Assembly (NCBI GenBank): GCA_017408405.1
Contig: JAFQUP010000106.1
Location: 1-50,603, forward strand
Reading direction: 5' to 3'
DNA length: 50,603 bases
Source: Thermoguttaceae bacterium
GTDB lineage: Bacteria > Planctomycetota > Planctomycetia > Pirellulales > Thermoguttaceae
Shown here: positions 1 through 9,344 of the stretch, piece by piece
Layout of the letters: every line of letters begins with the position of its first letter
How positions within the stretch are numbered: position 1 is the first letter of the stretch
Made by a program: the position numbers and the translations under genes
Notes under the pieces: model-generated
What the model saw: only the letters and a program-made list of their open reading frames with translations
The model's database searches: none
Told to the model about the DNA's origin: nothing

Positions 1-1455
1 TTCCGTCTCAAGCATCCAGAAACCACGCGTAAGCGTCACGCGGTGCTGCATTTCGTCATCGTCCCGGTCCGGCTCGCTGGAAGGACTCCCCATCGTGAAC
101 GTGCCCGCAGGACACCAGCGGAAGGCGTACTCGATGCCGTCGACGGTCTTCACCATGCGCTCGCCAGGTTTGCGGACGGCAGGTTCCGGCGGTACGGGCG
201 GCGGATCCGATTCGGAAGTTTTCGGCTTACTTTTCGCTGTTTTTTTAGCTTCTTTCGCCTTCTTTTCCGCCTCTTTTGCCCGCTTTTCAGCCTCCGCCTT
301 TTCCTGCGCTTCCTGTTCCGCTTTCAGACGGGCGGCTTCGGCTTCGCGGAGCTGTTCTTCCATCGACGTGATCTCCGGCTCCGGAATGACTCCATTTTCA
401 GGCGTTTCTCCGCTTCTGCTGATGAATATCAGCCCCGCAAAAAGAGCAAAAAGGAGAAACACAGCGACGCCTAAATGCGAGGCTTTGGTTTTCGGGACCG
501 ATTTCGGAGCAGGTTCAGAAAGCGGTGTGGTCAGGGCGTCGATGAACTCCGCGCACGTCGAGAATCGGTCGGCAGCGTTGAAGGAAAGTGCGCGGGCGAG
601 GGCTGCGTTCACGTGCGGAGCGAATTGCGGCAATTGCGGATCGAAACGCGATTTTTGAAGAACGATCGACACGACGTTGCCCGAAAACGGAAGCGTGCCG
701 GTCAGCATTTCGTAAAGGACAGCTGCCAGCGCGTACTGGTCCGTACGGCCATTTTGCGATTTGCCTTCCATCTGTTCCGGGGCCATGTACTGCGGCGTGC
801 CGGATGAGGAATGGGCCATCGTGTCGGTACGGCTGAACGACTGCGTGTTTGACGTCACGTTTTCGGGGCGAATACGCGCGGCGAGGCCGAAGTCGATCAG
901 GACCGGCGTTTTGCCCATGAACATGATGTTTTTGGGTTTCACGTCGCGGTGAAGGATCCCGTTTCGGTGCGCGTGGTCGAGTGCCTCGGCAAGCGGGCGG
1001 AAGATCGGAAGGAGCGTCTCGAGCGGGAGTCCGTTTTCGTGTCCCGGCTGGGTGTTGAACCAGTCGGCGAGCGTCCCGCCGTCGGCGTACTTCATGACGA
1101 GAAAGTCGCCGAAATCCGGGTCGACGTACCGTCCCAGAAGCGGGCAAATGCTCGAATGATTCAGATTTTTCGTGAGGTCGAATACGCGCCGAACTTCTTT
1201 CAGCGCGTCCGCGTTTCCGCGGAGTTCCTGCGTCAGGATCTTCAGCACGACACGCTGGCTCACCTCGTTTTCCACGAGTTCCTCTGCCAGCCACGTCTGG
1301 CCCATCCCGCCCTCGCCGAGCTTTTTTTTCAGGCGATAGTTTTTGTTTTTTCCGAACAGGTACCCGTCTTGCAGATCTTCAAACTGCGCTGGATCGTAGT
1401 TGATTTCGTTCGGAAGCAGCGTGTCGAGCGAATTAAAATTGGATTGGTCCATCAT
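1..1455 (-). CDS. Membrane Ser/Thr protein kinase fused to a formylglycine-enzyme-like domain (C-terminus cut by window edge)
   Basis: The open frame runs off the left edge with 485 codons visible. Residues about 40-300 are a Hanks-type kinase: glycine loop GEGGMG at 47-52, VVLK lysine at 72, HRDVKPKN catalytic loop at 169-176, and DFG at 188-190 followed by GTPQYMAPEQ. A single membrane span follows at about 328-345, then a Glu/Ala/Lys-rich segment of about 70 residues, probably a coiled coil. From about 431 a CPAGTFTMGS block begins, the start of an FGE-sulfatase/SUMF1-type domain. The kinase is therefore cytoplasmic and the sensor-like domain periplasmic. Kinase-SUMF1 fusions are familiar in planctomycetes. 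The start is uncertain: ATG at 1455 or in-frame ATG at 1464, neither with a clear ribosome binding site. G+C is visibly higher than in the neighbouring genes. The substrate is unknown. Confidence 0.9.
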   Translation of the reverse strand, partial: MMDQSNFNSLDTLLPNEINYDPAQFEDLQDGYLFGKNKNYRLKKKLGEGGMGQTWLAEELVENEVSQRVVLKILTQELRGNADALKEVRRVFDLTKNLNHSSICPLLGRYVDPDFGDFLVMKYADGGTLADWFNTQPGHENGLPLETLLPIFRPLAEALDHAHRNGILHRDVKPKNIMFMGKTPVLIDFGLAARIRPENVTSNTQSFSRTDTMAHSSSGTPQYMAPEQMEGKSQNGRTDQYALAAVLYEMLTGTLPFSGNVVSIVLQKSRFDPQLPQFAPHVNAALARALSFNAADRFSTCAEFIDALTTPLSEPAPKSVPKTKASHLGVAVFLLFALFAGLIFISRSGETPENGVIPEPEITSMEEQLREAEAARLKAEQEAQEKAEAEKRAKEAEKKAKEAKKTAKSKPKTSESDPPPVPPEPAVRKPGERMVKTVDGIEYAFRWCPAGTFTMGSPSSEPDRDDDEMQHRVTLTRGFWMLETE

Positions 1456-1593
1456 AATTTGCATTTCAAAAGGGGTTCATTAGGTGATGAAAAAACATGG
1501 TTTCGCCGAAATGAAAAAACGATATTCATCACGCGAAACACATTTATTTTACCTCAAATTCATGGTGAACGCAAGTACCCTGCCGAGAAATTT

Positions 1594-1630
1594 GATAAAA
1601 AAACCCGCGGAGCTTTCACACTCCGCGGTT
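1594..1630 (-). terminator. Intrinsic terminator after the TPR gene
   Basis: An 8-bp GC-rich stem (CCGCGGAG at 1605-1612 with CTCCGCGG at 1621-1628) and an 8-base loop are followed on the minus strand by a run of seven T. It lies just below the stop codon of the TPR protein and separates it from the kinase gene. Confidence 0.85.
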
Positions 1631-1667
1631 CCGTTTAAATCAGACAGTTTCATTAACTGTCGATTTT

Positions 1668-3119
1668 TTATTTGCCAAGTTCAGCTTTCAGAGCTTCGGC
1701 TTCCGGACGCATCACGAAAGGATTCGTGTTTTCGAGCGTTTTGGTGATGATTTCGAGAGCCTGTTTTTTGGCGTTGGCTTTCTGTTCCGCGTCTTCAATC
1801 GAGTCAGCCATCTTGCTGAGGTTGGCGGCCAGATAATAAGCGGTGTCCGAAGACATATTGCCATTTGTCAGCTGAAGGTAACGCTGAATAAGCTGGGCGC
1901 ATTCCTGGTATCTTCCCATTTTGTGCATAACCCACGCGGCAGTGGAGAAAACTTCCGGCTGCTGTTTCTGGAAACGGTCGATATTGACCTGCGCGTACTC
2001 AACGGCTTTCTTCTGCTTGGCTTCATCCTGTTCGCAAAGAGCAAGAGCCAGATTATTCGTAGCCGCGAAATTGCTGGGCGATTCACTCAGGATAACATTG
2101 AAGAATTTTTCAGCCTCATCGAATTTTTTCTCGTACAGCGCGATAACGCCGCGAAGCTGATTCGCTTCAAGGTAAAGCGCGTTAGTGAACGCGTCATCCG
2201 GTTTAGCCTGTTTCGCGGCAGCCAGAACTTTAATAGCGTAGTCAGCCTGCGCGGCAGCCTGAGAGGGACGGCCGATCTGGAGAGACCACTGGGCGGCAAC
2301 GATACGGGTCTGCGGGTCTTCCGGAGCCTTGCCAATCGCGTCTTTCATGAAAGCGGCAGCCTGTTTCTTGCTCTCATCAGTACCTTTACTCTGGCACATC
2401 ATGGCAAGACGAGCTTCGGGAAGAAGAACTGTCGGCTGGATCTCACGCACTTTAGCGTAAGCGGCCGCGGCGTTTTCATAATCGTCCTGATTGAAGCAAA
2501 TCAGACCAAGAAGATTCAAAGCACCGATATTTTTCGGGTCAGCCTTAATGACCGCGGCAAGAGTCTTTTTCGCATCATCGGTTTTGCCGCGAAGAGCCTG
2601 AACCTGAGCCTGGCCGATGAGAATCCGTTTCTGAATTTCCGTCTTGCGTTTGGCACTGTCCGTAAACTGGGCATTGAGCGCGGCGCCTTTATCGAAAAGC
2701 GCTTCCGCTTCGGTAACGCAGCTGTTCTGAAGATTCAGTTCGGCGAGAATCACGTAGGCTTCCGGATCCGCGCCATGCTTCGTTACGGCGACTTCAATCG
2801 CCTGGCGAACGGCCTGCGGCTGCGGCGGCTGGATACGGGCAAGCCACGTCGCGAGAATCAGCTGGGCAGGAGCCATATCTTTGTCCGACTCGCGCATTTT
2901 ATCAAGTTTCGCGATGGCGTCCTCAAATTTCGTCGCGCGAAAATCCTCAAACGCGGCTTTGAGTTCCGGCGAAACCTCAGTCTGCTCGGCAGCGGCGGTA
3001 TTGGAAGCGACATCGCCCGGTTCCGAAAGAGCAGCATTGGCAGAACCAATAAAAAGTAATGAACTGGCAGCAGCCCCACAAAGAGCAGCAAACAGTTTAC
3101 CTGAAAAACGGTGTGTCAT
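1668..3119 (-). CDS. Exported tetratricopeptide-repeat protein
   Basis: 483 residues. An N-terminal signal peptide (basic start, hydrophobic core about 9-28, SANA-A cleavage site) sends it to the periplasm. The rest is alpha-helical and rich in Ala, Lys and Gln, with several TPR-like units, for example LNLLGLICFNQDDYENAAAAYAKV around 200-225 and a unit containing EKKFDEAEKFFNVIL later. TPR arrays are protein-protein scaffolds; no enzymatic domain is seen. The start ATG has an AGAGAGG ribosome binding site. The gene is followed by a strong terminator, so it is probably monocistronic. The partner is unknown; the adjacent kinase with a periplasmic domain is a possible one, but only position suggests this. 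Confidence 0.85.
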   Translation of the reverse strand: MTHRFSGKLFAALCGAAASSLLFIGSANAALSEPGDVASNTAAAEQTEVSPELKAAFEDFRATKFEDAIAKLDKMRESDKDMAPAQLILATWLARIQPPQPQAVRQAIEVAVTKHGADPEAYVILAELNLQNSCVTEAEALFDKGAALNAQFTDSAKRKTEIQKRILIGQAQVQALRGKTDDAKKTLAAVIKADPKNIGALNLLGLICFNQDDYENAAAAYAKVREIQPTVLLPEARLAMMCQSKGTDESKKQAAAFMKDAIGKAPEDPQTRIVAAQWSLQIGRPSQAAAQADYAIKVLAAAKQAKPDDAFTNALYLEANQLRGVIALYEKKFDEAEKFFNVILSESPSNFAATNNLALALCEQDEAKQKKAVEYAQVNIDRFQKQQPEVFSTAAWVMHKMGRYQECAQLIQRYLQLTNGNMSSDTAYYLAANLSKMADSIEDAEQKANAKKQALEIITKTLENTNPFVMRPEAEALKAELGK

Positions 3120-3598
3120 TGAAAACCTCTCTTTTTATGAATTCCAAACACGAATTTACTTTTTGTTCAACCGTCTAAAATTTCCACGAAACAATTAAAG
3201 CGATTTTCGATGAAAATTCAAAATTTAACGGTATTTTGAAACAATCAAAATACTTTTACTTAAATTTTCAGAATAAATCAAGAGCAATTTTCCTTTTTTC
3301 TTCTAACGTACGGCAAATTACTCGAAAATCATCTTCAACCGCTCAATAACAAAGAATCGTAAATACGATCTAAATCCGCTCAAATTCACAAGAAGACGCC
3401 CCAACCGCCAGAAACACGATAAAATCCCACAATATTCAAAAAATTTTTTCACATTGAGATTTTACCGCCCAAAAGGTCTGCTTCCACAAAAGAAAAACTT
3501 CTTTTTTCCCGTTTTCCCTCTTGCGCCATCTCCAATTTTGTGTTAAAATAGAGAAAAATAGATTTATCGGTTTCATTTAAACCAATCAAAAAACTTTT
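3120..3598. other. Divergent intergenic region, 479 bases, no gene
   Basis: AT-rich spacer between the TPR gene (minus) and dppB (plus). It holds an 8-bp inverted repeat (TTCAAAAT at 3217-3224, ATTTTGAA at 3233-3240) in the TPR leader and a 14-base near-palindrome (ATCGTA-AA-TACGAT, 3356-3369). The dppB promoter is listed separately. No convincing ORF was found on either strand. Confidence 0.6.
3521..3549 (+). promoter_or_regulatory. Sigma-70-like promoter for the dppB set
   Basis: TTGCGC at 3521-3526 and TAAAAT at 3544-3549 are separated by exactly 17 bases. The -10 box is preceded by TGT, giving an extended -10. The implied start of transcription lies about 40 bases before the dppB ATG. 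Confidence 0.65.
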
Positions 3599-4573
3599 AT
3601 GGGCACATACATACTGCGACGTTTATTGATCGGAATGTTTACGCTTTTCCTGATCACACTTATTGTTTACGGCCTGATTCGAAATATGCCGGGCACCCCC
3701 GTTACCCAAATGGAACTCGCGGACCCGACACGGGCCTTAAGTCCTGAAGACCAGGAAATGCTGAATCGGATTTACGGGCTTGACAAACCTTGGCATATCG
3801 CGTATTTCACTTGGCTTGGCAATACTCTTCAGGGGAATTTTGGTGATTCATTTTCCGAAAAAGCACCCGTTTCAGCAGTCATCAAACGCAGAATCGGACC
3901 AACCCTGCTTCTTTCGGTTACCTCGCTTTTTTTAACCTACTCGCTGGCGATCCCCATGGGGCTTTTCTCGGTCGTTCGTAAAGGCCGTCCAGAGGAACAA
4001 ATCCTGAGCATCACCCTTTACGTCCTTTACTCAATCCCCCGTTTCGTGGCCGGGATTGGTCTGCTCATCATTTTCTACCAGCATCTGGGTTGGCTTCCGC
4101 CTGGGCTTCACAGTTCAAACTATGAAACACTCTCCCATTGGGGAAAATTCCTTGATACGGCAAAGCACATGATCCTTCCGGTTATCTGCTGCACCTACGC
4201 CTCTTTGGCCTACATGAGCCGATTCGTAAAAGCCAATATGGAAGAAGTCATTCGGCAGGACTACATTCGGACAGCCCGCGCCAAAGGCGTTTCGCCGCGA
4301 AAGATCGTCTTTAATCACGCGTTCAGGAACACCCTTATCCCATTCGTGACACTCCTGGGCCTTTCACTCCCTGGACTTCTCGGCGGTTCAATCATTATTG
4401 AGCAGATTTTCAACTGGCCGGGAATGGGACAGGCCTTCTTCCAGAGCATCGCGAATCGAGACTATCCCGTCATCATGGGAATGGTGCTCCTTTTTTCGTC
4501 TTTAACCCTCCTCGGACAGCTGATTGCCGACCTGCTCTACGCCGTCGTCGATCCGCGGGTTACTCTGAGATAA
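3599..4573 (+). CDS. dppB: Peptide-type ABC transporter permease, DppB-like
   Basis: 324 residues, the usual length for DppB/OppB. Six predicted membrane spans begin with the characteristic N-terminal helix (YILRRLLIGMFTLFLITLIVY, about 4-24). The cytoplasmic EAA loop at about 224-246 (RTARAKGVSPRKI, then HAFRNTLIP) docks the ATPase. It forms the inner-membrane channel with the next permease. The ATG has no visible Shine-Dalgarno sequence. It is the first gene of dppB-dppC-rhomboid-dppA; no ATPase gene is adjacent. Substrate could be di- or oligopeptides, nickel or another small molecule; sequence alone does not decide. Confidence 0.9.
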   Translation: MGTYILRRLLIGMFTLFLITLIVYGLIRNMPGTPVTQMELADPTRALSPEDQEMLNRIYGLDKPWHIAYFTWLGNTLQGNFGDSFSEKAPVSAVIKRRIGPTLLLSVTSLFLTYSLAIPMGLFSVVRKGRPEEQILSITLYVLYSIPRFVAGIGLLIIFYQHLGWLPPGLHSSNYETLSHWGKFLDTAKHMILPVICCTYASLAYMSRFVKANMEEVIRQDYIRTARAKGVSPRKIVFNHAFRNTLIPFVTLLGLSLPGLLGGSIIIEQIFNWPGMGQAFFQSIANRDYPVIMGMVLLFSSLTLLGQLIADLLYAVVDPRVTLR

Positions 4574-4716
4574 AAGATTAGACGGAAAATCCCGGTATGC
4601 CGAATCCGGCACGCCGATGCGCAGCTTCCTCAAACCTTAGGAGAACCGGTTCATTTCTTCCAAAAATCGGTTCTCAATGATTAATTTGTTCAAAAAAACT
4701 TTTTTCGATATTGACC

Positions 4717-5790
4717 ATGAACGAAACTCAAGAAAAATCCCGAAGCTACTGGGCTGAAACCTGGATCCGTTTTCGGCGGCGCCGTTTGGCCATGGCCGCT
4801 CTCGGCTACATTCTTTTCCTCTCGCTTGTCGCCATCTTTTCGCCGATGATTGCCGGAACAAAACCAATCATCTGCAAATATCGCGGGCACATTTACTTCC
4901 CATGTCTTGGATACTTTAATCCATCCTGGGAAAACGCCGTTTTTATCGAAGACAATATCGTCTGCGCCTACCCGCGCCGTCTGAAGGAAGAGGATCCGGA
5001 AAGCTGGGCAATTTTTCCGCTCGTTTTTAACGACACGACATACCGTGTGCGGGAAAATGACATGCCGGGGCGTCCCGCGAACCCTTACGGAACCAGCGGT
5101 CATCCCTCGCTCCAAAATCCCTGCGGAACGAACGTTTACGGCTACGACGTCTTCGCCATGCTGATCCACGGCACACGCACCGCTCTACTGGTCGGTTTCG
5201 TTTCTACCGGACTCGCCGCCATGATCGGAATTACCATGGGAGCTTTGGCCGGATACTTCGGCGGCTGGATTGACATCCTGATCAGCCGTTTCATCGAAGT
5301 CGTTCTTTGTGTTCCGACTCTCGTGATGATTCTCGCGGCCGTAGCCGTTATCGAAAAACCAAACATCTGGTATGTCATGGCAATTATCGGACTCACGAGC
5401 TGGCCGGGAATCGCGCGGCTTACCCGCGGCGAATTTATCAAGCTCAAGCAGAGCGAATACGTTTCCGCCGCCCGTTCACTCGGAGCAAGCCAGCCAAGAA
5501 TCATTTTCAGACATATTCTGCCAAACGCCCTTGCCCCGGTACTCGTACCGATCACTTTCAGTATCGCGGCCGCGATTCTTCTGGAAAGCTCTCTGAGTTT
5601 TTTGGGTATTTCAACCTCCACTTCAAGCATCAGCTGGGGAACTATCCTGAACGACGGACACCGCAATCTCTCAATGTGGTGGCTGACTTTCTTCCCTGGA
5701 ATGCTGATTTTCATGACAGTCCTCGCGTATAATTTAATCGGAGAGGCTCTCCAGGAAGTAACCGACCCTCGTCAGCGCGGAAGCCGGTGA
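4717..5790 (+). CDS. dppC: Peptide-type ABC transporter permease, DppC-like
   Basis: 357 residues from the ATG at 4717 (an in-frame TTG lies 6 bases earlier). After a first membrane span (about 25-47) comes an unusually long external segment of about 95 residues with four or five Cys (for example CKYRG, CLGYF, CAYPRR, NPCGTN). Then follow five spans and the EAA loop near 250-275 (SAARSLGASQPRII, HILPNALAPV). It pairs with DppB. It lies 143 bases after dppB, a spacer without a convincing promoter or terminator. The Cys-bearing external insertion could form disulfides at the binding-protein docking face; this is inference. Confidence 0.9.
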   Translation: MNETQEKSRSYWAETWIRFRRRRLAMAALGYILFLSLVAIFSPMIAGTKPIICKYRGHIYFPCLGYFNPSWENAVFIEDNIVCAYPRRLKEEDPESWAIFPLVFNDTTYRVRENDMPGRPANPYGTSGHPSLQNPCGTNVYGYDVFAMLIHGTRTALLVGFVSTGLAAMIGITMGALAGYFGGWIDILISRFIEVVLCVPTLVMILAAVAVIEKPNIWYVMAIIGLTSWPGIARLTRGEFIKLKQSEYVSAARSLGASQPRIIFRHILPNALAPVLVPITFSIAAAILLESSLSFLGISTSTSSISWGTILNDGHRNLSMWWLTFFPGMLIFMTVLAYNLIGEALQEVTDPRQRGSR

Positions 5791-5951
5791 GCATTTCGGA
5801 TATTTCATTCGAAAATATCTGCCGTTCACTCCAGCGGAAACTTATCAACGGCTCCACACACGCTGGACATTAAACAGTACGAAAAGAACGCGGAAACCGA
5901 TACGAAACTTTTCTCTCGGTTTCCCAGACTTCTGAAAGGATAAAATCAATT

Positions 5952-6911
5952 ATGGGATTTCAGGACAGAGACTATTATCGGGAATCTGATCCCTACTCAT
6001 ATTCAGTGCCTCGGAAACAGCCGCGATCCATAATCTACTATTTGATCATGATCAATGTCATCGTTTGGATTCTGGATATTTTAAGCGGCGGAAAAGTTAG
6101 TGAATACTGCGCTCTTCAGGTCTGGTGCGTGGGAAAACCGCTGGAATGGTATCGTTTCCTTACCTACGGATTTTGCCATTCTCTTCACAGTATTACGCAT
6201 CTTCTCTTCAATATGCTGGGACTTTATTTTCTGGGACGGTATGTTGAGGAGCGATATGGAAAACGCGAATTCCTGTTCTTTTACCTCTTTTCCATCGTCC
6301 TGAGCGGAATATACTGGGCAGGTGCCGGTTACCTGGAACTCCTTCTGCAGCAGGACAAATTAGACCAGATGGGATTTGTGCAAAAATATTTATCAACCGT
6401 CGTCGGCGCAAGCGGAGCCGTGACGGCCGTTACGATCCTTTTTGCGCTGAATTTTCCGCGTGTCACGCTCTTTTTATGGGGAATCTTACCTGTCCCTGCC
6501 TTCGCGCTGGGGATTTTTATCGTCGTCGCGGATATGTTTGGAGCCGCCAAAGGCGGGACGAATATCGCGCACTCCGTCCACCTCGCGGGCGCGGCTTTCG
6601 CGTTCCTTTACTTTATCTTCAAATTTCGTTTCTGCGCCATTTTCGGGCATGGCCGGCCTCGTGTCCGCGTAGCGCCCGAAAGAAGAGCTGCCCGAAATTG
6701 GGACGTGGATGATTACGTGGACGATTCCTATGGATACGCGCAGGCCTCTCCCTCGGAGGAAGAACTGCGCAAGGAAGAAGAATTTCGAAAACTTCAAGCT
6801 GAAGTAGACGAACTGCTCAAAAAAATATCGATGCATGGAATGAGCAGTTTGACACCGGTAGAGCTGGCCAAACTGCGCGATGCCAGCCAAAAATACCGAA
6901 CTCGACGCTGA
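5952..6911 (+). CDS. Rhomboid-family intramembrane serine protease
   Basis: 319 residues. Six or more membrane spans lie between about 28 and 225. The catalytic set is complete: GASGA with Ser154, His210 in HSVHLAG, and the oxyanion pair His83/Asn87 in HLLFN. Rhomboids cut single-span membrane proteins within or next to the membrane. The cytoplasmic C-terminal tail (about 240-319) carries a charged helix ending in a KISMHGMSSLTPVE-type motif, which I recall from rhomboids of this phylum. The start has an AAAGGAT ribosome binding site. It sits between the permease genes and the membrane-anchored binding-protein gene, a suggestive placement. It is not a pseudo-rhomboid, because all catalytic residues are present. 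Confidence 0.9.
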   Translation: MGFQDRDYYRESDPYSYSVPRKQPRSIIYYLIMINVIVWILDILSGGKVSEYCALQVWCVGKPLEWYRFLTYGFCHSLHSITHLLFNMLGLYFLGRYVEERYGKREFLFFYLFSIVLSGIYWAGAGYLELLLQQDKLDQMGFVQKYLSTVVGASGAVTAVTILFALNFPRVTLFLWGILPVPAFALGIFIVVADMFGAAKGGTNIAHSVHLAGAAFAFLYFIFKFRFCAIFGHGRPRVRVAPERRAARNWDVDDYVDDSYGYAQASPSEEELRKEEEFRKLQAEVDELLKKISMHGMSSLTPVELAKLRDASQKYRTRR

Positions 6912-6956
6912 AAATTCAAACTCGGCACAAAAATTCACGAAGGAAAGTGGGAAATA

Positions 6957-9005
6957 ATGAGTGAAACCAAAAAATACGGAATTGGCGAATGGTTCTTTTT
7001 CTGCCTGGGAATATGCGGCCTGGCGGTTTTCGTCATTCAGTTCATCGATATCTTTAGTTCATTGAACAGCATGGCCAAACCGTTAGCGGAAAACACCGCC
7101 GAGTCGGAAGATACTGCCGTTAGCGGAAATATCGCGACGGAATTTATCCTGGGTGACCTGGGAGATAAAATTCGCAAGGAAAGAAATTTCACATATCCGG
7201 AATCAATGGAAATAATTGAGGATCTGGCTCAAAAAAGCGGCGGCTGGATTCCGCAGCCGATCTTTTCTCCCTATGATCTGGCGTACAATTTTTTCAATCC
7301 GGACAGGCCGCACTTGACTCCGGAAGAAGCCGCCGCCCTCAAAAACGACTCTCCGGAAGCAAACCAGAAAATCATTGAAGCGTACCAGCGTTTTCCCGAC
7401 CGCAAAAACATGAAACCGGAGCAGGATTGCCCTGAAATCGACTACGACGCGGAACTTCACCGCCATATCAGCGCGGACGCGACTTCGTTCAATCCGCTCT
7501 TCTTCAATTCTACTGCGGACGCGGAAATCATTTCCTACACGCAGGCCGGACTCCTTACGCTCCGTCTGGACACGATGGAATACGTCGGAAGTGCCGACAC
7601 TATCGTTTCATGGGTTTCAAGCGCGGACCACAAAATGGACAAAATTATCATTCGGGATGACCTGCTCTGGTCTGACGGAACGCCTGTGACCGCGTATGAC
7701 TTCGAATTTTCGTACGATGTGATCATGAGTTCCGCCGTTCCAATCGCCGCGGTACGTTCCGGAACAGACATGCTGCTTGGAGTAAAAGCATACGACGAAC
7801 GGACTCTCGTTTTTTTCCATCAGGAACCAAGTCCAATCTCACCCCTGAACATTTCATACTATGTTATTCCCAAGCACATTTACGAAAAGTCCATTTACGA
7901 AGACCCGACTCTCGTCCGTACGCCGTATCATCAAAAACAGGAACATAATCCGGTAACTTCCGGTCCATATGTTGTGGAAAAACATATGCCGCAGGCTCAA
8001 ATTGTGCTGAAACGGCGGGAAAATTACCATCTGGTAAACGGAAAACAGGTACGTGAAAAATCGTTCTTCAACCGCATCCATTTCCAAATCTCTCCAGACA
8101 GCGCGACGGCCTTTATGCAGATGCGAAACGGCGACATTGAAGTCATGGATTTCATGCCGGAGCAATGGCTGACGCAGGCAACTACGGATGAATTTTACGA
8201 AAAAAACACGAAGGCTTCCGCCTCAAGCTGGACCTATTTCGCGCTTTGGTTCAATCTTTCGAAAGACTGTCCCTTTTTCCAGGACATTCGCGTTCGTCAG
8301 GCCCTTTCATACGCTTTTGACTATGATGAAATGCTTAAGGTTCATCGAAAAGGTTTGGACGTCCAATGTCGCGGAAATTTCGCGGAATCGGCTCCCTTCT
8401 TTCCGAAAAACGCCAATTTGGAATACATGAAGCAGGATTACGCCAAGGCTCGTGAACTTCTTCGCGAAGCCGGATGGATTGATACGGACCGGGATGGGAT
8501 TCTGGATCACGAGTGGAAAGGAAAGCGTATTCCTTTCAGTTTCACGATCCAGACCTCCAACAAACCTGAACGTATTGAACTCTGCAATCTGTTCTCGCGC
8601 TGCCTGCGCCACTTGGGAATCGAATGCACCGTCCAATCAATGGAATTTAATGTGATGTGCCAGCGTCAGGTTCAGCACAAATTCGAAATGTACATGGGCG
8701 GCTGGGGAGCCGGCGCTGACCCTTATTCCGGCCAAAATATCTGGGGAACAGGGGAAGGGAGAAACTTCATCAGTTACTCAAATCCCGAAGTTGACAGACT
8801 TTACGCGGAGGGATTGAGAGAATTTAACCGTCAGAAGCGTGTGGAAATTTACCAAAAAATTCATATGCACCTTTACCAGGATTACCCGTGCATCTGGCTC
8901 TACAATCTGAACGCGAGCACCGGTTTTAACAAAAAGCTGCGCGGTGTCGGTTTCTATTACCGCGGCGCCAACCTCAGTTCAACCTGGAAAGAAGCCGTAA
9001 AATAA
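6957..9005 (+). CDS. Membrane-anchored ABC substrate-binding protein, family 5 (DppA/OppA-like)
   Basis: 682 residues, about 150 longer than usual for the family. Instead of a cleavable or lipoprotein signal it has an uncleaved-looking span at about 12-30 after a short Lys-containing cytoplasmic start. An extra segment to about 150 follows, then the family-5 fold (SADATSFNPLFF; LSDGTPVTAYDFEFSYD; DIRVRQALSYAFDYDEML; LREAGWIDTDRDGILD; GWGAGADPYSGQNIW). It captures the solute outside and delivers it to DppBC. The ribosome binding site is GAAGGAAAG and it lies 45 bases after the rhomboid gene. The single N-terminal span makes it a possible rhomboid substrate (inference). Confidence 0.9.
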   Translation: MSETKKYGIGEWFFFCLGICGLAVFVIQFIDIFSSLNSMAKPLAENTAESEDTAVSGNIATEFILGDLGDKIRKERNFTYPESMEIIEDLAQKSGGWIPQPIFSPYDLAYNFFNPDRPHLTPEEAAALKNDSPEANQKIIEAYQRFPDRKNMKPEQDCPEIDYDAELHRHISADATSFNPLFFNSTADAEIISYTQAGLLTLRLDTMEYVGSADTIVSWVSSADHKMDKIIIRDDLLWSDGTPVTAYDFEFSYDVIMSSAVPIAAVRSGTDMLLGVKAYDERTLVFFHQEPSPISPLNISYYVIPKHIYEKSIYEDPTLVRTPYHQKQEHNPVTSGPYVVEKHMPQAQIVLKRRENYHLVNGKQVREKSFFNRIHFQISPDSATAFMQMRNGDIEVMDFMPEQWLTQATTDEFYEKNTKASASSWTYFALWFNLSKDCPFFQDIRVRQALSYAFDYDEMLKVHRKGLDVQCRGNFAESAPFFPKNANLEYMKQDYAKARELLREAGWIDTDRDGILDHEWKGKRIPFSFTIQTSNKPERIELCNLFSRCLRHLGIECTVQSMEFNVMCQRQVQHKFEMYMGGWGAGADPYSGQNIWGTGEGRNFISYSNPEVDRLYAEGLREFNRQKRVEIYQKIHMHLYQDYPCIWLYNLNASTGFNKKLRGVGFYYRGANLSSTWKEAVK

Positions 9006-9027
9006 TAAAACGCGGATCTCTTTACTA

Positions 9028-9071
9028 AAAGTCATTCAGGGTTGAAAGAAATCTCCGCCCTGAATGACTTT
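9028..9071 (+). terminator. Long hairpin after the binding-protein gene, possible terminator
   Basis: A perfect 14-bp stem (AAAGTCATTCAGGG with CCCTGAATGACTTT) encloses a 16-base loop, 23 bases after the stop codon. There is no immediate U-run (the nearest T7 is about 20 bases on), so it may stabilise the mRNA end instead of terminating. Confidence 0.55.
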
Positions 9072-9310
9072 CGAAACAAATTTGAATGGAATTTTTTTAT
9101 GTTTCTTTCCCAAAATTGAATTCCTTCTTTCTTTTCTCCAACACACTGCCCCCTCTAACTCTTTTTTTAATTTCAGACTCTGGACACATGAAAATTTACG
9201 CCGCCAGCATCCACCCCCCAGTAAATTCTCCAAAATCGCAAGCGTAAAAAAAGCGGTGCCAATACTTAAGTTACTTTCATCCGTCTTACGAAAGTTTCTG
9301 AAAAATTCAC

Positions 9311-9344
9311 AAAAAAAGAGTCTGTTCCGACACGAAACAGACTC
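9311..9344 (-). terminator. Intrinsic terminator after the TIGR03790 gene
   Basis: A 9-bp stem (GAGTCTGTT at 9318-9326 with AACAGACTC at 9336-9344) is followed on the minus strand by seven T. It lies about 20 bases below the stop codon. Confidence 0.9.

Noticed and set aside
515..1294. Minus-strand ORF of 259 codons within the kinase gene
   Set aside because: It is a shadow frame in a G+C-rich gene, Arg/Pro-rich; the kinase frame has all conserved motifs.
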